NCBI GenBank assembly: GCA_046756245.1
Contig: JBHHVZ010000015.1
Location: forward strand, 1 to 38,234
Direction: 5' to 3'
Source: G021776435 sp046756245
GTDB taxonomy: Bacteria; Pseudomonadota; Alphaproteobacteria; Caulobacterales; Parvularculaceae
Length of the DNA: 38,234 nt
Position 1 is the first letter of the stretch, and each line of letters opens with the position of its first letter. The translations under genes were made by a program, and so were the position numbers. Positions 17,606 to 26,148 of this stretch are shown here, one piece after another. Below the pieces are notes generated by a model that was given only the letters and a program-made list of their open reading frames with translations, was not told the origin of the DNA and did no database searches.

Positions 17606-19393
17606 ATGATGCGTTTGTTGGTGGTTTTCGCGGCGGTCGGCTGGTCGGTTTTTGCGGGCGGAAACCCCGCCGGCGCGCAATCGCTGCAAGCCGAGCCCGT
17701 TACAGCTTCCGCGCCAGACCCGCAGTTCGAGACCGATCCGCTGAAGATCCTGAGCGAGGCCGACGCGGCGCTTTACGCTGAAATCTTCACCCTCCAGGAA
17801 GACGGCCGCTGGAACGCCGCCGACAAAAAGATCGCTCAAATCGAGAACGACATCCTGATGGGATACGTTCTTTACCAGCGCTACATGCATCCAACGGATT
17901 ACCGGTCGCGATACGACGAGCTCAAGCGCTGGATGGCTTATTACGCCGACCATCCGGATGCGAACAAAATCTATCGTCTTGCGCTCAGACGTCGTCCGAA
18001 AGGCGCAAATGCGCCGGTGCGCCCCGTCTCGCGCAAATGGCGCTCAACTCCTGACAGCGAGCTGCATCCGGACCTGCAGGCCGATTACAAAAACACCAGC
18101 AAGCCGCGCGTAAGGCAAATCGAAGGCCGCGTGCGCTATCTTACGCATCATCGGCGGGCGATCGAGGCGCTGCGCTATATTGACAGCCCGCGCCAACGCC
18201 GCGCCATCACCGATCGCCAGTATGACCGCATGCGCTCATGGATCGCCGCAAGCCTGTATTACCAGGGTTATGTCGACACAGCGAAACGGCTCGCCGCTGA
18301 AGCCGCCGACCGCAATGGCGACGCCGCCGTGTACGCCCGCTGGATCGCCGGACTTATTGCGTTCCGCGAAAAAAATCTCAGCGCCGCCCATGACTATTTT
18401 GCGGCCATGGCCGCAGTTCCGTATCAGGAGGATTCGCTGCGCGCGGCCGCGGGTTTCTGGGCGGCGCGCGCCGCGCTCGCCGACGGCCATGTCGACGACG
18501 TGACGCCTAATCTCGAAATCGCCGCAGCGTTTCCGTTTACATTTTACGGCCAGCTTGCGCTCGCCCAGCTTGGCCGCGATTACGATTATGAGTGGACGCC
18601 GCCGGAGCTGACGCAAGAGAGCTGGGCGAACCTTGCCGAAGCCGAGCCGCGGGTGCGCCGCGCCGCCGCGCTCGCCCAGGTCGGACTCGACAGCGAAGCC
18701 GATCTCGAACTGCGCTGGGCGAACGGCTTTGTTCCTGAAGGATTGGACAAGGACCTGCTCGCCGTGGCCGCAGCGCTGGGTCTGCCAGCAGCCCAGGTCG
18801 ATATCGCGCTTTCGGGCAAGGCGAAATATCTTGAGCCCGGCCTGTTCCCCATTCCGCACTATGCTCCGGCCGAGGGGTTCAAAACGGACCGCGCGCTTTT
18901 ATACGCGTTGATGCGTCAGGAATCGAAATTCAAGGTCGAGGCGACAAGCCGCGTCGGCGCGCGCGGGCTGATGCAGCTGATGCCGCGCACGGCGAGCTTT
19001 GTCGCAAAGGATCGCTCGCTTTATCGCGCTAGCGGACGCAATCGCCTTTACGACCCGGCGCTCAATCTCGAGATCGGCCAGACCTATGTAAATTATCTGA
19101 TCGAAACGGCCGCCGAAGGCGATCTTTTCGACATGGCGGTCGCCTATAACGGCGGGCCAGGCAATCTTCGCCGCTGGAAGCGGAAGATGGAGATCGACGA
19201 TCCGCTGCTCTTTATCGAGAGCATTCCGAACCCGGAAAGCCGTGACTTCGTTGAACTGGTGCTGACGAATTTCTGGATTTACCGGGCGCGTCTCGGGCAG
19301 CCTGCGCCGACACGCGACAAGGTTGCGGCCGGCGAACTTCCCCTTTATGAAGCGCTTGACCGGATCGCCGGCGCCAGTAATCAGGCGCCTTAG
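17606..19393 (+). CDS. Soluble lytic murein transglycosylase (Slt70-like)
   Basis: Periplasmic enzyme that cleaves peptidoglycan glycan strands with formation of 1,6-anhydro ends. A signal peptide (about 25 residues ending PAGAQS) is followed by a long superhelical U/L domain of degenerate helix pairs, then a C-terminal SLT domain. The catalytic Glu is at about 439 in ALMRQESKF, followed by GARGLMQLMPRTA and AVAYNGGPGNLRRW, as in Slt70 relatives. GGAG lies five bases before the ATG at 17606; a GTG one codon earlier and an ATG one codon later are alternatives. It converges on the gp19-like gene with 34 bases between the stops. Confidence 0.93.
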   Translation: MMRLLVVFAAVGWSVFAGGNPAGAQSLQAEPVTASAPDPQFETDPLKILSEADAALYAEIFTLQEDGRWNAADKKIAQIENDILMGYVLYQRYMHPTDYRSRYDELKRWMAYYADHPDANKIYRLALRRRPKGANAPVRPVSRKWRSTPDSELHPDLQADYKNTSKPRVRQIEGRVRYLTHHRRAIEALRYIDSPRQRRAITDRQYDRMRSWIAASLYYQGYVDTAKRLAAEAADRNGDAAVYARWIAGLIAFREKNLSAAHDYFAAMAAVPYQEDSLRAAAGFWAARAALADGHVDDVTPNLEIAAAFPFTFYGQLALAQLGRDYDYEWTPPELTQESWANLAEAEPRVRRAAALAQVGLDSEADLELRWANGFVPEGLDKDLLAVAAALGLPAAQVDIALSGKAKYLEPGLFPIPHYAPAEGFKTDRALLYALMRQESKFKVEATSRVGARGLMQLMPRTASFVAKDRSLYRASGRNRLYDPALNLEIGQTYVNYLIETAAEGDLFDMAVAYNGGPGNLRRWKRKMEIDDPLLFIESIPNPESRDFVELVLTNFWIYRARLGQPAPTRDKVAAGELPLYEALDRIAGASNQAP

Positions 19394-19427
19394 GGGTCCA
19401 AACTCAATTATCCCGTGACCGCGACGC

Positions 19428-20081
19428 CTATCGCTCCCTGGGCTCCACAACGGATTTGTCGCGCTCCCAACTTTCACACTGTATGACGAGTCGCTCCTCG
19501 GCGGCGAGATCCGCGCCGGCGTCGAGCGCATCGAGCGCCACATATTGCGTCGGCCAGCAGCGATAGAGCACATATCTCTTTACGACCTGCCCGGAAAGAT
19601 TGAGCAGGTCGACCACAACGTCCTTGCGATAGTTGGCGAGGGATATCCCGCCGGGCCCGGCAGGGTTCCAGACCTCGTCCGCCCATTCCTCAAACGACGC
19701 GTCGTGCGTAACCCCGCGTTTCAGCACGACGGGTCGGATCGTCGTCAGGCCGGGCGTCATTTTCCGGTCCGCGGGATCGCTCCCGCCGCGATATTCGATC
19801 GTTTCCGTCGTCCGGGCGAGAGGGCTGACATAGGTGACGCCGGCGATGACTTCACCGTCCCAGCGCACGCGGAAATTGATCCGCTTGTAAGGATCGGTGC
19901 GCGCCGGATTGACGACGAACTCACGCACCCGGCTCAAAATGTCCGCAGGCGCATCGGCGGACCGGTTTTCGTTCCAGTTTTTGATCTTTTCGCCCGGCTG
20001 CACAGCGGAGTCTCCCGTTTGGGCGCCGTCCGAAATGCCGGCGGCCGCCAATGCTGCAGCAGCGATCATCGCTTTGCCCAT
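19428..20081 (-). CDS. T4 gp19 / contractile-injection tail-tube family protein with signal-like N-terminus
   Basis: The core, residues 63-217, matches phage tail-tube proteins of the T4 gp19 family and the inner-tube proteins of extracellular contractile injection systems. It shows DPYKRINFRVRWDGEVIAGV, then ETIEYRGGSDPADRKMTPGL, LKRGVT, NYRKDVVVDLLNLSGQVV, YRCWPTQYVALDALDA and the ending CESWERDKSVVEP. Family members are usually about 150 residues and start just before that core. Here a 62-residue N-terminal addition begins MGKAMIAAAALAAAGISDGA, which resembles a weak signal peptide, then a polar linker. A G-rich ribosome-binding site precedes the second of two adjacent ATGs, used here. No sheath, baseplate, spike or ATPase gene is in the window. 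It lies 140 bases after tadC on the same strand. Family assignment is good; function is unknown. Confidence 0.8.
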   Translation of the reverse strand: MGKAMIAAAALAAAGISDGAQTGDSAVQPGEKIKNWNENRSADAPADILSRVREFVVNPARTDPYKRINFRVRWDGEVIAGVTYVSPLARTTETIEYRGGSDPADRKMTPGLTTIRPVVLKRGVTHDASFEEWADEVWNPAGPGGISLANYRKDVVVDLLNLSGQVVKRYVLYRCWPTQYVALDALDAGADLAAEERLVIQCESWERDKSVVEPRER

Positions 20082-20220
20082 CATCTCCCCCCTTGCATTG
20101 CAATCGCAACGCTTTTCCGGAGAGAGAATAACCGATGCGCGCGTGAAAATCGACCCGCCGCCGATTTAGTCGAGCGCCCGCCCCTGCAATACCTGCAACC
20201 AGCGCCTGCGCGGCGGCGGC

Positions 20221-21195
20221 TTACATGATCTCCATGACCTGCATGATCGCCGGGCCAAGGATCACCGCGAAAAGCACGGGCAGGAAAAACCCGATCATCG
20301 GCACGGTGAGTTTCGGGGGCAGGGCGGCGGCTTTTTTCTCAGCTTCCTGCATGCGCATCTGCCGATTTTCGTCCGCCATCACGCGCAAGGACTGGCCGAG
20401 CGGCGTACCGTATTTTTCGGACTGGATAAGCGCCGTCACGACGCCCTTGACGCCGTCAAGCCCGGTCCGCTCGGCGAGGTTGAGATAAGCCTGCTTGCGT
20501 TCCTGAAGATAGGAAAGTTCAGCGGTTGTCAGGCCGAGCTCCTCAGCGAGCTCGACGCAGTTGCTGCCCACTTCCTGACCGACTTTTTGAAGCGCGGCCT
20601 CGATCGACATGCCGGATTCGACGCAGATGAGCAGCAAGTCGAGCGCATCCGGCCAGGCAAGCCGTATCTTCTCCTGCCGTTTTTGCACTGCGTTGTTGAT
20701 ATAGATGTTGGGCAGATAGAACCCGGCGAAGAAACAGGCGAGCGTTGCAAGCAACCGTCCCAGGCTGTCGAGCTCAAAGCCGTCAAATACATAAACGTAG
20801 ACGCCCATCATGGCGGCGACGACAAAGGGAAGCCCCAGGCGCGCTGTCATAAAGGTGAATATCGGTCCTTGCCCGCGATAGCCGGCCATCATCAGCTTTT
20901 TACGGGCGGATTCCGCATCGAAGACTTCCAGCAGCTTGAGATTATCCACAACCTCTTTGATGGCGCCGCGGGGCGAACTCGACCGTAAACGGGCGCTGGA
21001 TTTTTTTGCAAGCTGCTCGCGTTGCTGCTGACGCAGGCGTTCACGATAATCGCCCACATTCTTCATGCGCTCCTTCAGCTTGTTCCTTGAAAAGAACGGC
21101 TCAAGCACCGTAAAGACAGTCGCGATCGCAGCCAGCGAAATAAGCAGGGAGATCTGAAACTGCCTGTCAGTGACTGTGTTGATTACCGTTTCCAT
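20221..21195 (-). CDS. tadC: Tad pilus inner-membrane platform protein TadC
   Basis: Type II secretion F-domain protein of 324 residues that forms, with TadB, the membrane base on which the TadA ATPase drives Flp pilus assembly. An N-terminal helix (about 14-33) is followed by a cytoplasmic region, then helices near residues 125-165, and the T2SSF domain from about 180 with DLLLICVESGMSIEAALQKV. Two further helices end the chain (PMIGFFLPVLFAVILGPAIM). It follows tadB after seven bases and ends the visible machinery genes; tadD and the TadE/F/G pseudopilins are not found downstream in this window. Confidence 0.92.
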   Translation of the reverse strand: METVINTVTDRQFQISLLISLAAIATVFTVLEPFFSRNKLKERMKNVGDYRERLRQQQREQLAKKSSARLRSSSPRGAIKEVVDNLKLLEVFDAESARKKLMMAGYRGQGPIFTFMTARLGLPFVVAAMMGVYVYVFDGFELDSLGRLLATLACFFAGFYLPNIYINNAVQKRQEKIRLAWPDALDLLLICVESGMSIEAALQKVGQEVGSNCVELAEELGLTTAELSYLQERKQAYLNLAERTGLDGVKGVVTALIQSEKYGTPLGQSLRVMADENRQMRMQEAEKKAAALPPKLTVPMIGFFLPVLFAVILGPAIMQVMEIM

Positions 21196-21202
21196 AATCC
21201 GA

Positions 21203-22204
21203 CTAGACCTTGATTTTGATCATATTGCGCATGACGAAAATGCCGGCCGACATCCACAGCCCGGCGCCAATCAGGATGAAATGCCCCGTCGTCTCCGTAA
21301 AAAGCGGCTTAAGATACTCAGGCGACGAAAACTGCACAGCGCCCATGACCAGGAACGGCAGCGAACCGATGATCATAGCGGACGCCTTGGCTTCCGCCGA
21401 CAGGGCCTTGATCTTTCCCGCCATCAGCTTTCTGTTTCTAAGAACTGTCGAGAGGTTCGAAAGCGCCTCAGCCAGGTTGCCGCCTGTTTTTTGCTGAATA
21501 AGAAGAACAATCGAAAAAAAGTTCACTTCCTGAAGCGGCATTCTTTTGTACATGCGGTCGAGAGACTGCTCAAGGGACATGCCGACGCGTATTCCTTCCG
21601 TCAGCATATGAAATTCTTCGCCGACGGGAGGGGGCGCTTCATTCGATATAATTTTCAGACATTCGTTGACGGGCAGGCCGGATTTAACGCCGCGAACGAC
21701 GACGTCGATTGCATTAGAAAATTCGTCCGCAAATTTTTTCTGACGGCGATTACGAAAAAAATTCACGTACCAGCGAGGCACGCCAAAACCGCCAATTCCA
21801 ATCAACGCGGCGGTTATCCCCAATTGCTGGCCGGAAATCACGCCGATGAATCCGAAAAACAGCGCGCTGACGACGGAACCCATGTAAAAATGTTTCGGTT
21901 TGATCGCGAGGCCCGCTTGCTCAAGCTGCTGGCTGAGCGTGGCGCGTTGCCTCTTCTTGTTCTTCTTCGCCTGATCTTCAAGATCGGCCAGCGTTTCCGC
22001 CAGTTTCCTGCGACGCTCCTTCGCCGCGACCTCGTTCGAAGACTGTCCGGCGCCGCCGCTTGAGCGCCGGGCAACGCCTGTCTTGTTGAGTGACGAGACG
22101 CGCTTTTTGGTCTTGTCCTTCGCGGTCGGCACCATCACGACAATCGCGAGCGCCCCGAAGCACACGAGTCCCAAGATTACGACAATGAGAATTTGCTGAT
22201 CCAC
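21203..22204 (-). CDS. tadB: Tad pilus inner-membrane platform protein TadB
   Basis: Second T2SSF-domain protein (333 residues), partner of TadC. N-terminal helix at about residues 5-25, a basic linker rich in Lys and Arg, two helices near 105-150, then the F domain with DVVVRGVKSGLPVNECLKII and VNFFSIVLLIQQKTGGNLAE, and terminal helices. Translation starts at GTG (22204), which sits behind an AAGAGG and nine bases after the stop of tadA, so the pair is closely coupled. Length and gene order fit the family exactly. Confidence 0.93.
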   Translation of the reverse strand: MDQQILIVVILGLVCFGALAIVVMVPTAKDKTKKRVSSLNKTGVARRSSGGAGQSSNEVAAKERRRKLAETLADLEDQAKKNKKRQRATLSQQLEQAGLAIKPKHFYMGSVVSALFFGFIGVISGQQLGITAALIGIGGFGVPRWYVNFFRNRRQKKFADEFSNAIDVVVRGVKSGLPVNECLKIISNEAPPPVGEEFHMLTEGIRVGMSLEQSLDRMYKRMPLQEVNFFSIVLLIQQKTGGNLAEALSNLSTVLRNRKLMAGKIKALSAEAKASAMIIGSLPFLVMGAVQFSSPEYLKPLFTETTGHFILIGAGLWMSAGIFVMRNMIKIKV

Positions 22205-22213
22205 GGTGGCCTC

Positions 22214-23695
22214 TTACTCCGCAGCTGCGTCTAGCGCGTTAGCGAGCTCGGCCTCCTTGCCGTAATACTTCGCGCGATCCCAAAACGCCGGACGTGCGAT
22301 ACCGGTAGACTTATGTCTGCCGAGAAGACGCCCGTTTTCGTCTTCGCCTTCAACTTCGAAAACAAAAAGATCCTGCGTGATAATGGTGTCGCCTTCAGTG
22401 CCGAGAACTTCGGTGATATGCGTAATGCGGCGCGAACCGTCGCGCATGCGCGCGGCCTGAATGATGACGTCGATCGAACCGACGATCATTTCCCGGATCG
22501 TTTTCGAAGGCAGGTTGTATCCGCCCATGGTGATCATGGACTCAACGCGCTGCATAGCCTCGCGCGGACTGTTTGCGTGAAGCGTGCCCATTGAGCCGTC
22601 GTGACCGGTGTTCATGGCCTGCAAAAGGTCGAACGCTTCGGGACCGCGCACCTCGCCCACGATGATCCGTTCAGGACGCATCCGTAGACAGTTCTTGACA
22701 AGATCGCGCATTGTAACCTCGCCCTGTCCTTCGAGATTCGGCGGGCGCGTTTCGAGGCGCACGACATGCGGCTGTTGCAATTGAAGTTCGGCGGCGTCTT
22801 CGCAGGTGATGACGCGCTCGTCATGCTCGATAAAGCTGGTCAGACAGTTAAGAAGCGTCGTCTTCCCGGAGCCCGTGCCGCCGGAAATCAGCGTGTTGAT
22901 GCGGCACGCCCCGATAATCTCAAGCACTTTGGAGCCTTCCGGCGTGATCGACCCGAAATTAATCAGGTCGTGCATTTTCAGCTTGTCTTTTTTGAATTTC
23001 CGGATGGTCAGCGCAGGCCCATCGATCGACAGCGGGGGCGCGATGACGTTAACGCGTGATCCGTCCGGAAGGCGCGCGTCGCAGATTGGACTGGCTTCGT
23101 CGACGCGACGGCCGATCTGGCTGACGATCCGCTGGCAGATATTCATCAACTGCGCGTTATCGCGAAAGCGCACATTGGTGAGCTGAATCTTGCCGCCGAC
23201 TTCGATAAACACGCGCGACGACCCGTTGACCATGATGTCGGCGATATCGTCCCGCGCCAGAAGCGGCTCCAGCGGGCCGTAACCCAACACATCGTTGCAG
23301 ATGTCCTGCAGGAGCGCTTCCTGCTCCGCGATCGACATCTGGACGTTTTTGATCGATATAATTTCGTTGACAATGTCGCGGATTTCTTCCGCCGCGGACT
23401 CGGTGTCGAGCTGGGCGAGCTGCGACAGGTCAATCGTGTCTATCAGCGCATTGAAGATCGTCGTTTTCGTCTGAAAATATTCGTCCGACCGTCCGCCTAT
23501 TTCCACAGGCTGCGACGGCGCGGCGCTCACCGCCGCCACCCGAGGCGGAGCGATTTTTTCCGAGACTTCAGGTTTCTTTACAGGTTCGGGTTTTGGACGC
23601 GACGATCCTGCAGCCGGCTTTTGCTGCTGCGCCGTTTTTTTGGGCGCCGGCTTTTTCTCGGGAGCGTCAATGGGAGCAGTTCTGCGTCCGAACAT
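22214..23695 (-). CDS. cpaF: Tad pilus assembly ATPase TadA/CpaF
   Basis: Hexameric type II/IV secretion ATPase that powers pilin extension and probably retraction. Walker A is GGTGSGKTTLLN at about 272-283, followed by the Asp box (ITCEDAAELQLQQPHVVRLE), the Walker B region (MRPERIIVGEVRGPEAFD) and the His box (MGTLHANSPREAMQRVES). The first 65 residues are Lys/Pro-rich and disordered-looking. The ATG at 23695 (MFGRR) fits CpaF N-termini; a TTG at 23704, abutting the cpaE stop, gives three more residues. About 493 residues. Confidence 0.95.
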   Translation of the reverse strand: MFGRRTAPIDAPEKKPAPKKTAQQQKPAAGSSRPKPEPVKKPEVSEKIAPPRVAAVSAAPSQPVEIGGRSDEYFQTKTTIFNALIDTIDLSQLAQLDTESAAEEIRDIVNEIISIKNVQMSIAEQEALLQDICNDVLGYGPLEPLLARDDIADIMVNGSSRVFIEVGGKIQLTNVRFRDNAQLMNICQRIVSQIGRRVDEASPICDARLPDGSRVNVIAPPLSIDGPALTIRKFKKDKLKMHDLINFGSITPEGSKVLEIIGACRINTLISGGTGSGKTTLLNCLTSFIEHDERVITCEDAAELQLQQPHVVRLETRPPNLEGQGEVTMRDLVKNCLRMRPERIIVGEVRGPEAFDLLQAMNTGHDGSMGTLHANSPREAMQRVESMITMGGYNLPSKTIREMIVGSIDVIIQAARMRDGSRRITHITEVLGTEGDTIITQDLFVFEVEGEDENGRLLGRHKSTGIARPAFWDRAKYYGKEAELANALDAAAE

Positions 23696-23704
23696 GGCTG
23701 GCAA

Positions 23705-25420
23705 TTACCGTTTCTTTTTAAACAATCCCGCAAGGCTGAAGCGCGGCTTTGAGAGAAGCGCATCCGTGCGTCCGATCAACCGCGCGGAAATGTCGCGAAA
23801 TCCCTGGGCCGTTTTCGTTTTCGGGCCAACTTCAGCGATCGGCGAGGCGTTTGTGGCCGCAGTATTGAAAAGCTGCGGCTCCCAGCCAATGACGAGGCTC
23901 GGCTCAACGCCGACATGTTCAACGAACTGTTCAGGCTGCACCGCGGAGATCTTCGGATCGTACTGATTGATCACCAGATGCGGCGGAGCGTCGTTGGGCC
24001 GCGCGCCGTTGACCACGTCAATAAGATTCTTGGTGTTGCGGAATGCGGCCAGGTCCGGAGTCGTCGTAATGACGATTTCGTCCGAAGATTGCAGAATCCG
24101 CTTGGCCCAGCTTGTCCACATATGCGGAACGTCTATGACGATCGTAGGCGCCGAGTTGCGTACGATGTCAATGACGGTTTCAAACGCCTGGTCATCAAGC
24201 TCATATTCCCGATCAAGAAGATTCGGCGCCGTGAAGAGGCTAAGGCGGTCCGTATGCTTTTGAAGCAGCCGATCGAGCAGAACGTCGTCGAGGCGCTCCG
24301 GCGAGCTTAACGCCTCAACCAGACCGGACGTAGGATCTTCTTCGAAATCGAGGCTCGCCGTTCCGAAAGGAAGATCGAGATCGAGTATGATCGTATCGCT
24401 CTGCAGATCTTCCGCCGTGCTCCAGGCGACGTTATGAGCAATCGTGGAGGATCCTACGCCGCCGCGCGCGCCGACAAAAGCGACCGTTTTGCCGATCGGC
24501 GGCGCCGACGGATCGACATAAAGGTTCGCGATAGACTTTATGATCTGAAGCGGCGACTGCGGCTGGACGATATATTCGCTGATACCCTGCCGCATCAGTT
24601 CGCGATATAGGATAATGTCGTTGACCTGCCCAATGATAATTACTTTTGTCGACGGATCGCAATATTCTGCAAGCTCGCCAAGCTGCGCAAACAGTTCAGC
24701 GCCGCTGACGACCGTTTCCAGTATGATCAGATTTGGCGTGGCGGTCGCCCTGAAGTGATCTATCGCCTTTGCGACGCCGCCCATATGTATCGTCAGGTGC
24801 GCCTTTGACAGGCGGCGGTCGATCGCCGCCTTTTCCAGAAGCTCCGTGGTCGCCGGCGTTTCACAAAATGCATGAATGGAAACACGGGGAACCGGACGGC
24901 AATCCGTATCTTCGTCGATGAGTTCGCCAACCGCGACGTCGTATTCGACAACTTCCGAACCTGTCGCCGCGGGAGCAGGTTCGACGGCGAAGCCGCCATG
25001 TTCGGCCGTCAAACTTTCTTGGTCGTCTTCGGCCGCGATTTCGAACGGCTCATCGGGTGAAAACTCATCGTCGAGAGCCCCAAAGGCGTCGTCCCGCCCG
25101 ATCTCACCGACGTCCTCCTCGCTCAGGTCCGATAGATCATCAGCGCTGAAAATATCCTCTTCGCCGCCGTCTTCCTCATCGAACTCATCGTCGCCAAGCG
25201 CAGCGAGCTCCTCCTCCGAGAGCTCTTCGTCAAGCCAGGAGTCCTCGTCGAAGTCCGCTATCTCGTCGAGTTCGTCATCCCCGGACTCCGGGTCTTCCGC
25301 GTCGTCGTGAGGCGATGCGGGCCCGCCGTCAGGGCCGAGCGATGCGGCCGAGTTGGCGACGCCCTCTTCCTCATCATCGAATGCAGAATCAACTGCCTTT
25401 TTCATTTTCTTCATCTCCAT
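23705..25420 (-). CDS. cpaE: CpaE/TadZ-like pilus localisation ATPase with a long acidic N-terminus
   Basis: MinD/ParA-superfamily protein thought to place the Tad machinery at a site in the cell. Three parts are visible. Residues 15-135 are extremely acidic (by my count about 55 Asp/Glu against one Arg). Residues 180-305 form a receiver-like atypical domain (HLTIHMGGVAKAIDHF to YIVQPQSPLQIIKSI). Residues 310-530 form the ATPase with a variant P-loop, VGARGGVGSSTIAHN, and a TIILDLDLPFGTASLDF motif. The C-terminus is basic (LAGLFKKKR). At 571 residues it is longer than most CpaE proteins, and the excess is the acidic region. The start is ambiguous among Met1, Met3 and Met6. Confidence 0.9.
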   Translation of the reverse strand: MEMKKMKKAVDSAFDDEEEGVANSAASLGPDGGPASPHDDAEDPESGDDELDEIADFDEDSWLDEELSEEELAALGDDEFDEEDGGEEDIFSADDLSDLSEEDVGEIGRDDAFGALDDEFSPDEPFEIAAEDDQESLTAEHGGFAVEPAPAATGSEVVEYDVAVGELIDEDTDCRPVPRVSIHAFCETPATTELLEKAAIDRRLSKAHLTIHMGGVAKAIDHFRATATPNLIILETVVSGAELFAQLGELAEYCDPSTKVIIIGQVNDIILYRELMRQGISEYIVQPQSPLQIIKSIANLYVDPSAPPIGKTVAFVGARGGVGSSTIAHNVAWSTAEDLQSDTIILDLDLPFGTASLDFEEDPTSGLVEALSSPERLDDVLLDRLLQKHTDRLSLFTAPNLLDREYELDDQAFETVIDIVRNSAPTIVIDVPHMWTSWAKRILQSSDEIVITTTPDLAAFRNTKNLIDVVNGARPNDAPPHLVINQYDPKISAVQPEQFVEHVGVEPSLVIGWEPQLFNTAATNASPIAEVGPKTKTAQGFRDISARLIGRTDALLSKPRFSLAGLFKKKR

Positions 25421-25452
25421 GCGCGGTCGGCGTCAGGCGCAACATCAAGCGT

Positions 25453-26136
25453 TTACTGTTCGGCTATCTGTTCATTGATTTCATCGTCAGTTTCTGAAGC
25501 GGTCGATTCGCCTTTGCGGTAGGCGTCGATCACTCTCGTGCGGGCCATTGCATCCGCCGGCGACTCACCGACCGGTGCGATCAGATCATGCGGATCCGCA
25601 ACCATTGCGGCGTAGTTGTTCATTGTCGCGCAACCGAAATTCGGCGAGCGCAGATTTCGGAAATCGCGCATATACTGGTCGGACCAGTCGCCGCACGCGC
25701 TCGGCGTAGCAACGTAATGGGTGTAGGAAACAATCAACTGATCGCCGCGCCCGTCATTGCCCGCCCGATAAGTCGCACCGGTCATCGCAGACCACGGAAC
25801 GCCAATTTCATTCAGATAGCCGCGAATATCCGCCGCGACTTCCTGACCGTCAAAATCGTCAGATGTTCCGGACGGCGCAGTAACGGTGAGCGGACCATGA
25901 CCGCTGCGAAGATAAGAATTGGCGAAGGCCCTGAGGCGCGCCTTGTCGATCGCGGATATGTCCGATGTCGTCGGGTCAACGTCGATGGTCAGCGTGATAA
26001 CCTGGCTGTCGACGGAAATAGGATGTTCGTCAGCAACGGAGGCCGCACGTTCGGGCCCGTTGAAGACCGACGAACAGCCGGCCGCAACAGCCGCAGCGAG
26101 AGCAATTAGCATCAGTTTTATGACGGTGTTTTGCAT
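25453..26136 (-). CDS. cpaD: CpaD-like pilus lipoprotein
   Basis: Outer-membrane or periplasmic lipoprotein associated with the CpaC secretin. The signal peptide ends in a lipobox, AVAAGC, with the lipidated Cys at residue 21. The body has the CpaD pattern: LRAFANSYLRSGHGPLTVTA, then VSYTHYVATPSACGDWS, and the conserved NFGCATMNNYAAMVADPHDL block near residue 170. AGGA lies about ten bases upstream of the ATG. The acidic tail (about the last 15 residues, TASETDDEINEQIAEQ) is disordered-looking. It sits between cpaC (12-base gap) and cpaE. Confidence 0.92.
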   Translation of the reverse strand: MQNTVIKLMLIALAAAVAAGCSSVFNGPERAASVADEHPISVDSQVITLTIDVDPTTSDISAIDKARLRAFANSYLRSGHGPLTVTAPSGTSDDFDGQEVAADIRGYLNEIGVPWSAMTGATYRAGNDGRGDQLIVSYTHYVATPSACGDWSDQYMRDFRNLRSPNFGCATMNNYAAMVADPHDLIAPVGESPADAMARTRVIDAYRKGESTASETDDEINEQIAEQ

Positions 26137-26148
26137 GACTTGCTCTTC

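Noticed and set aside
24876..25310. Plus-strand frame encoding a very Ser-rich protein
   Set aside because: It is the antisense of the hyperacidic Asp/Glu stretch of CpaE; the GAG/GAC-rich codons give Ser codons on the other strand.
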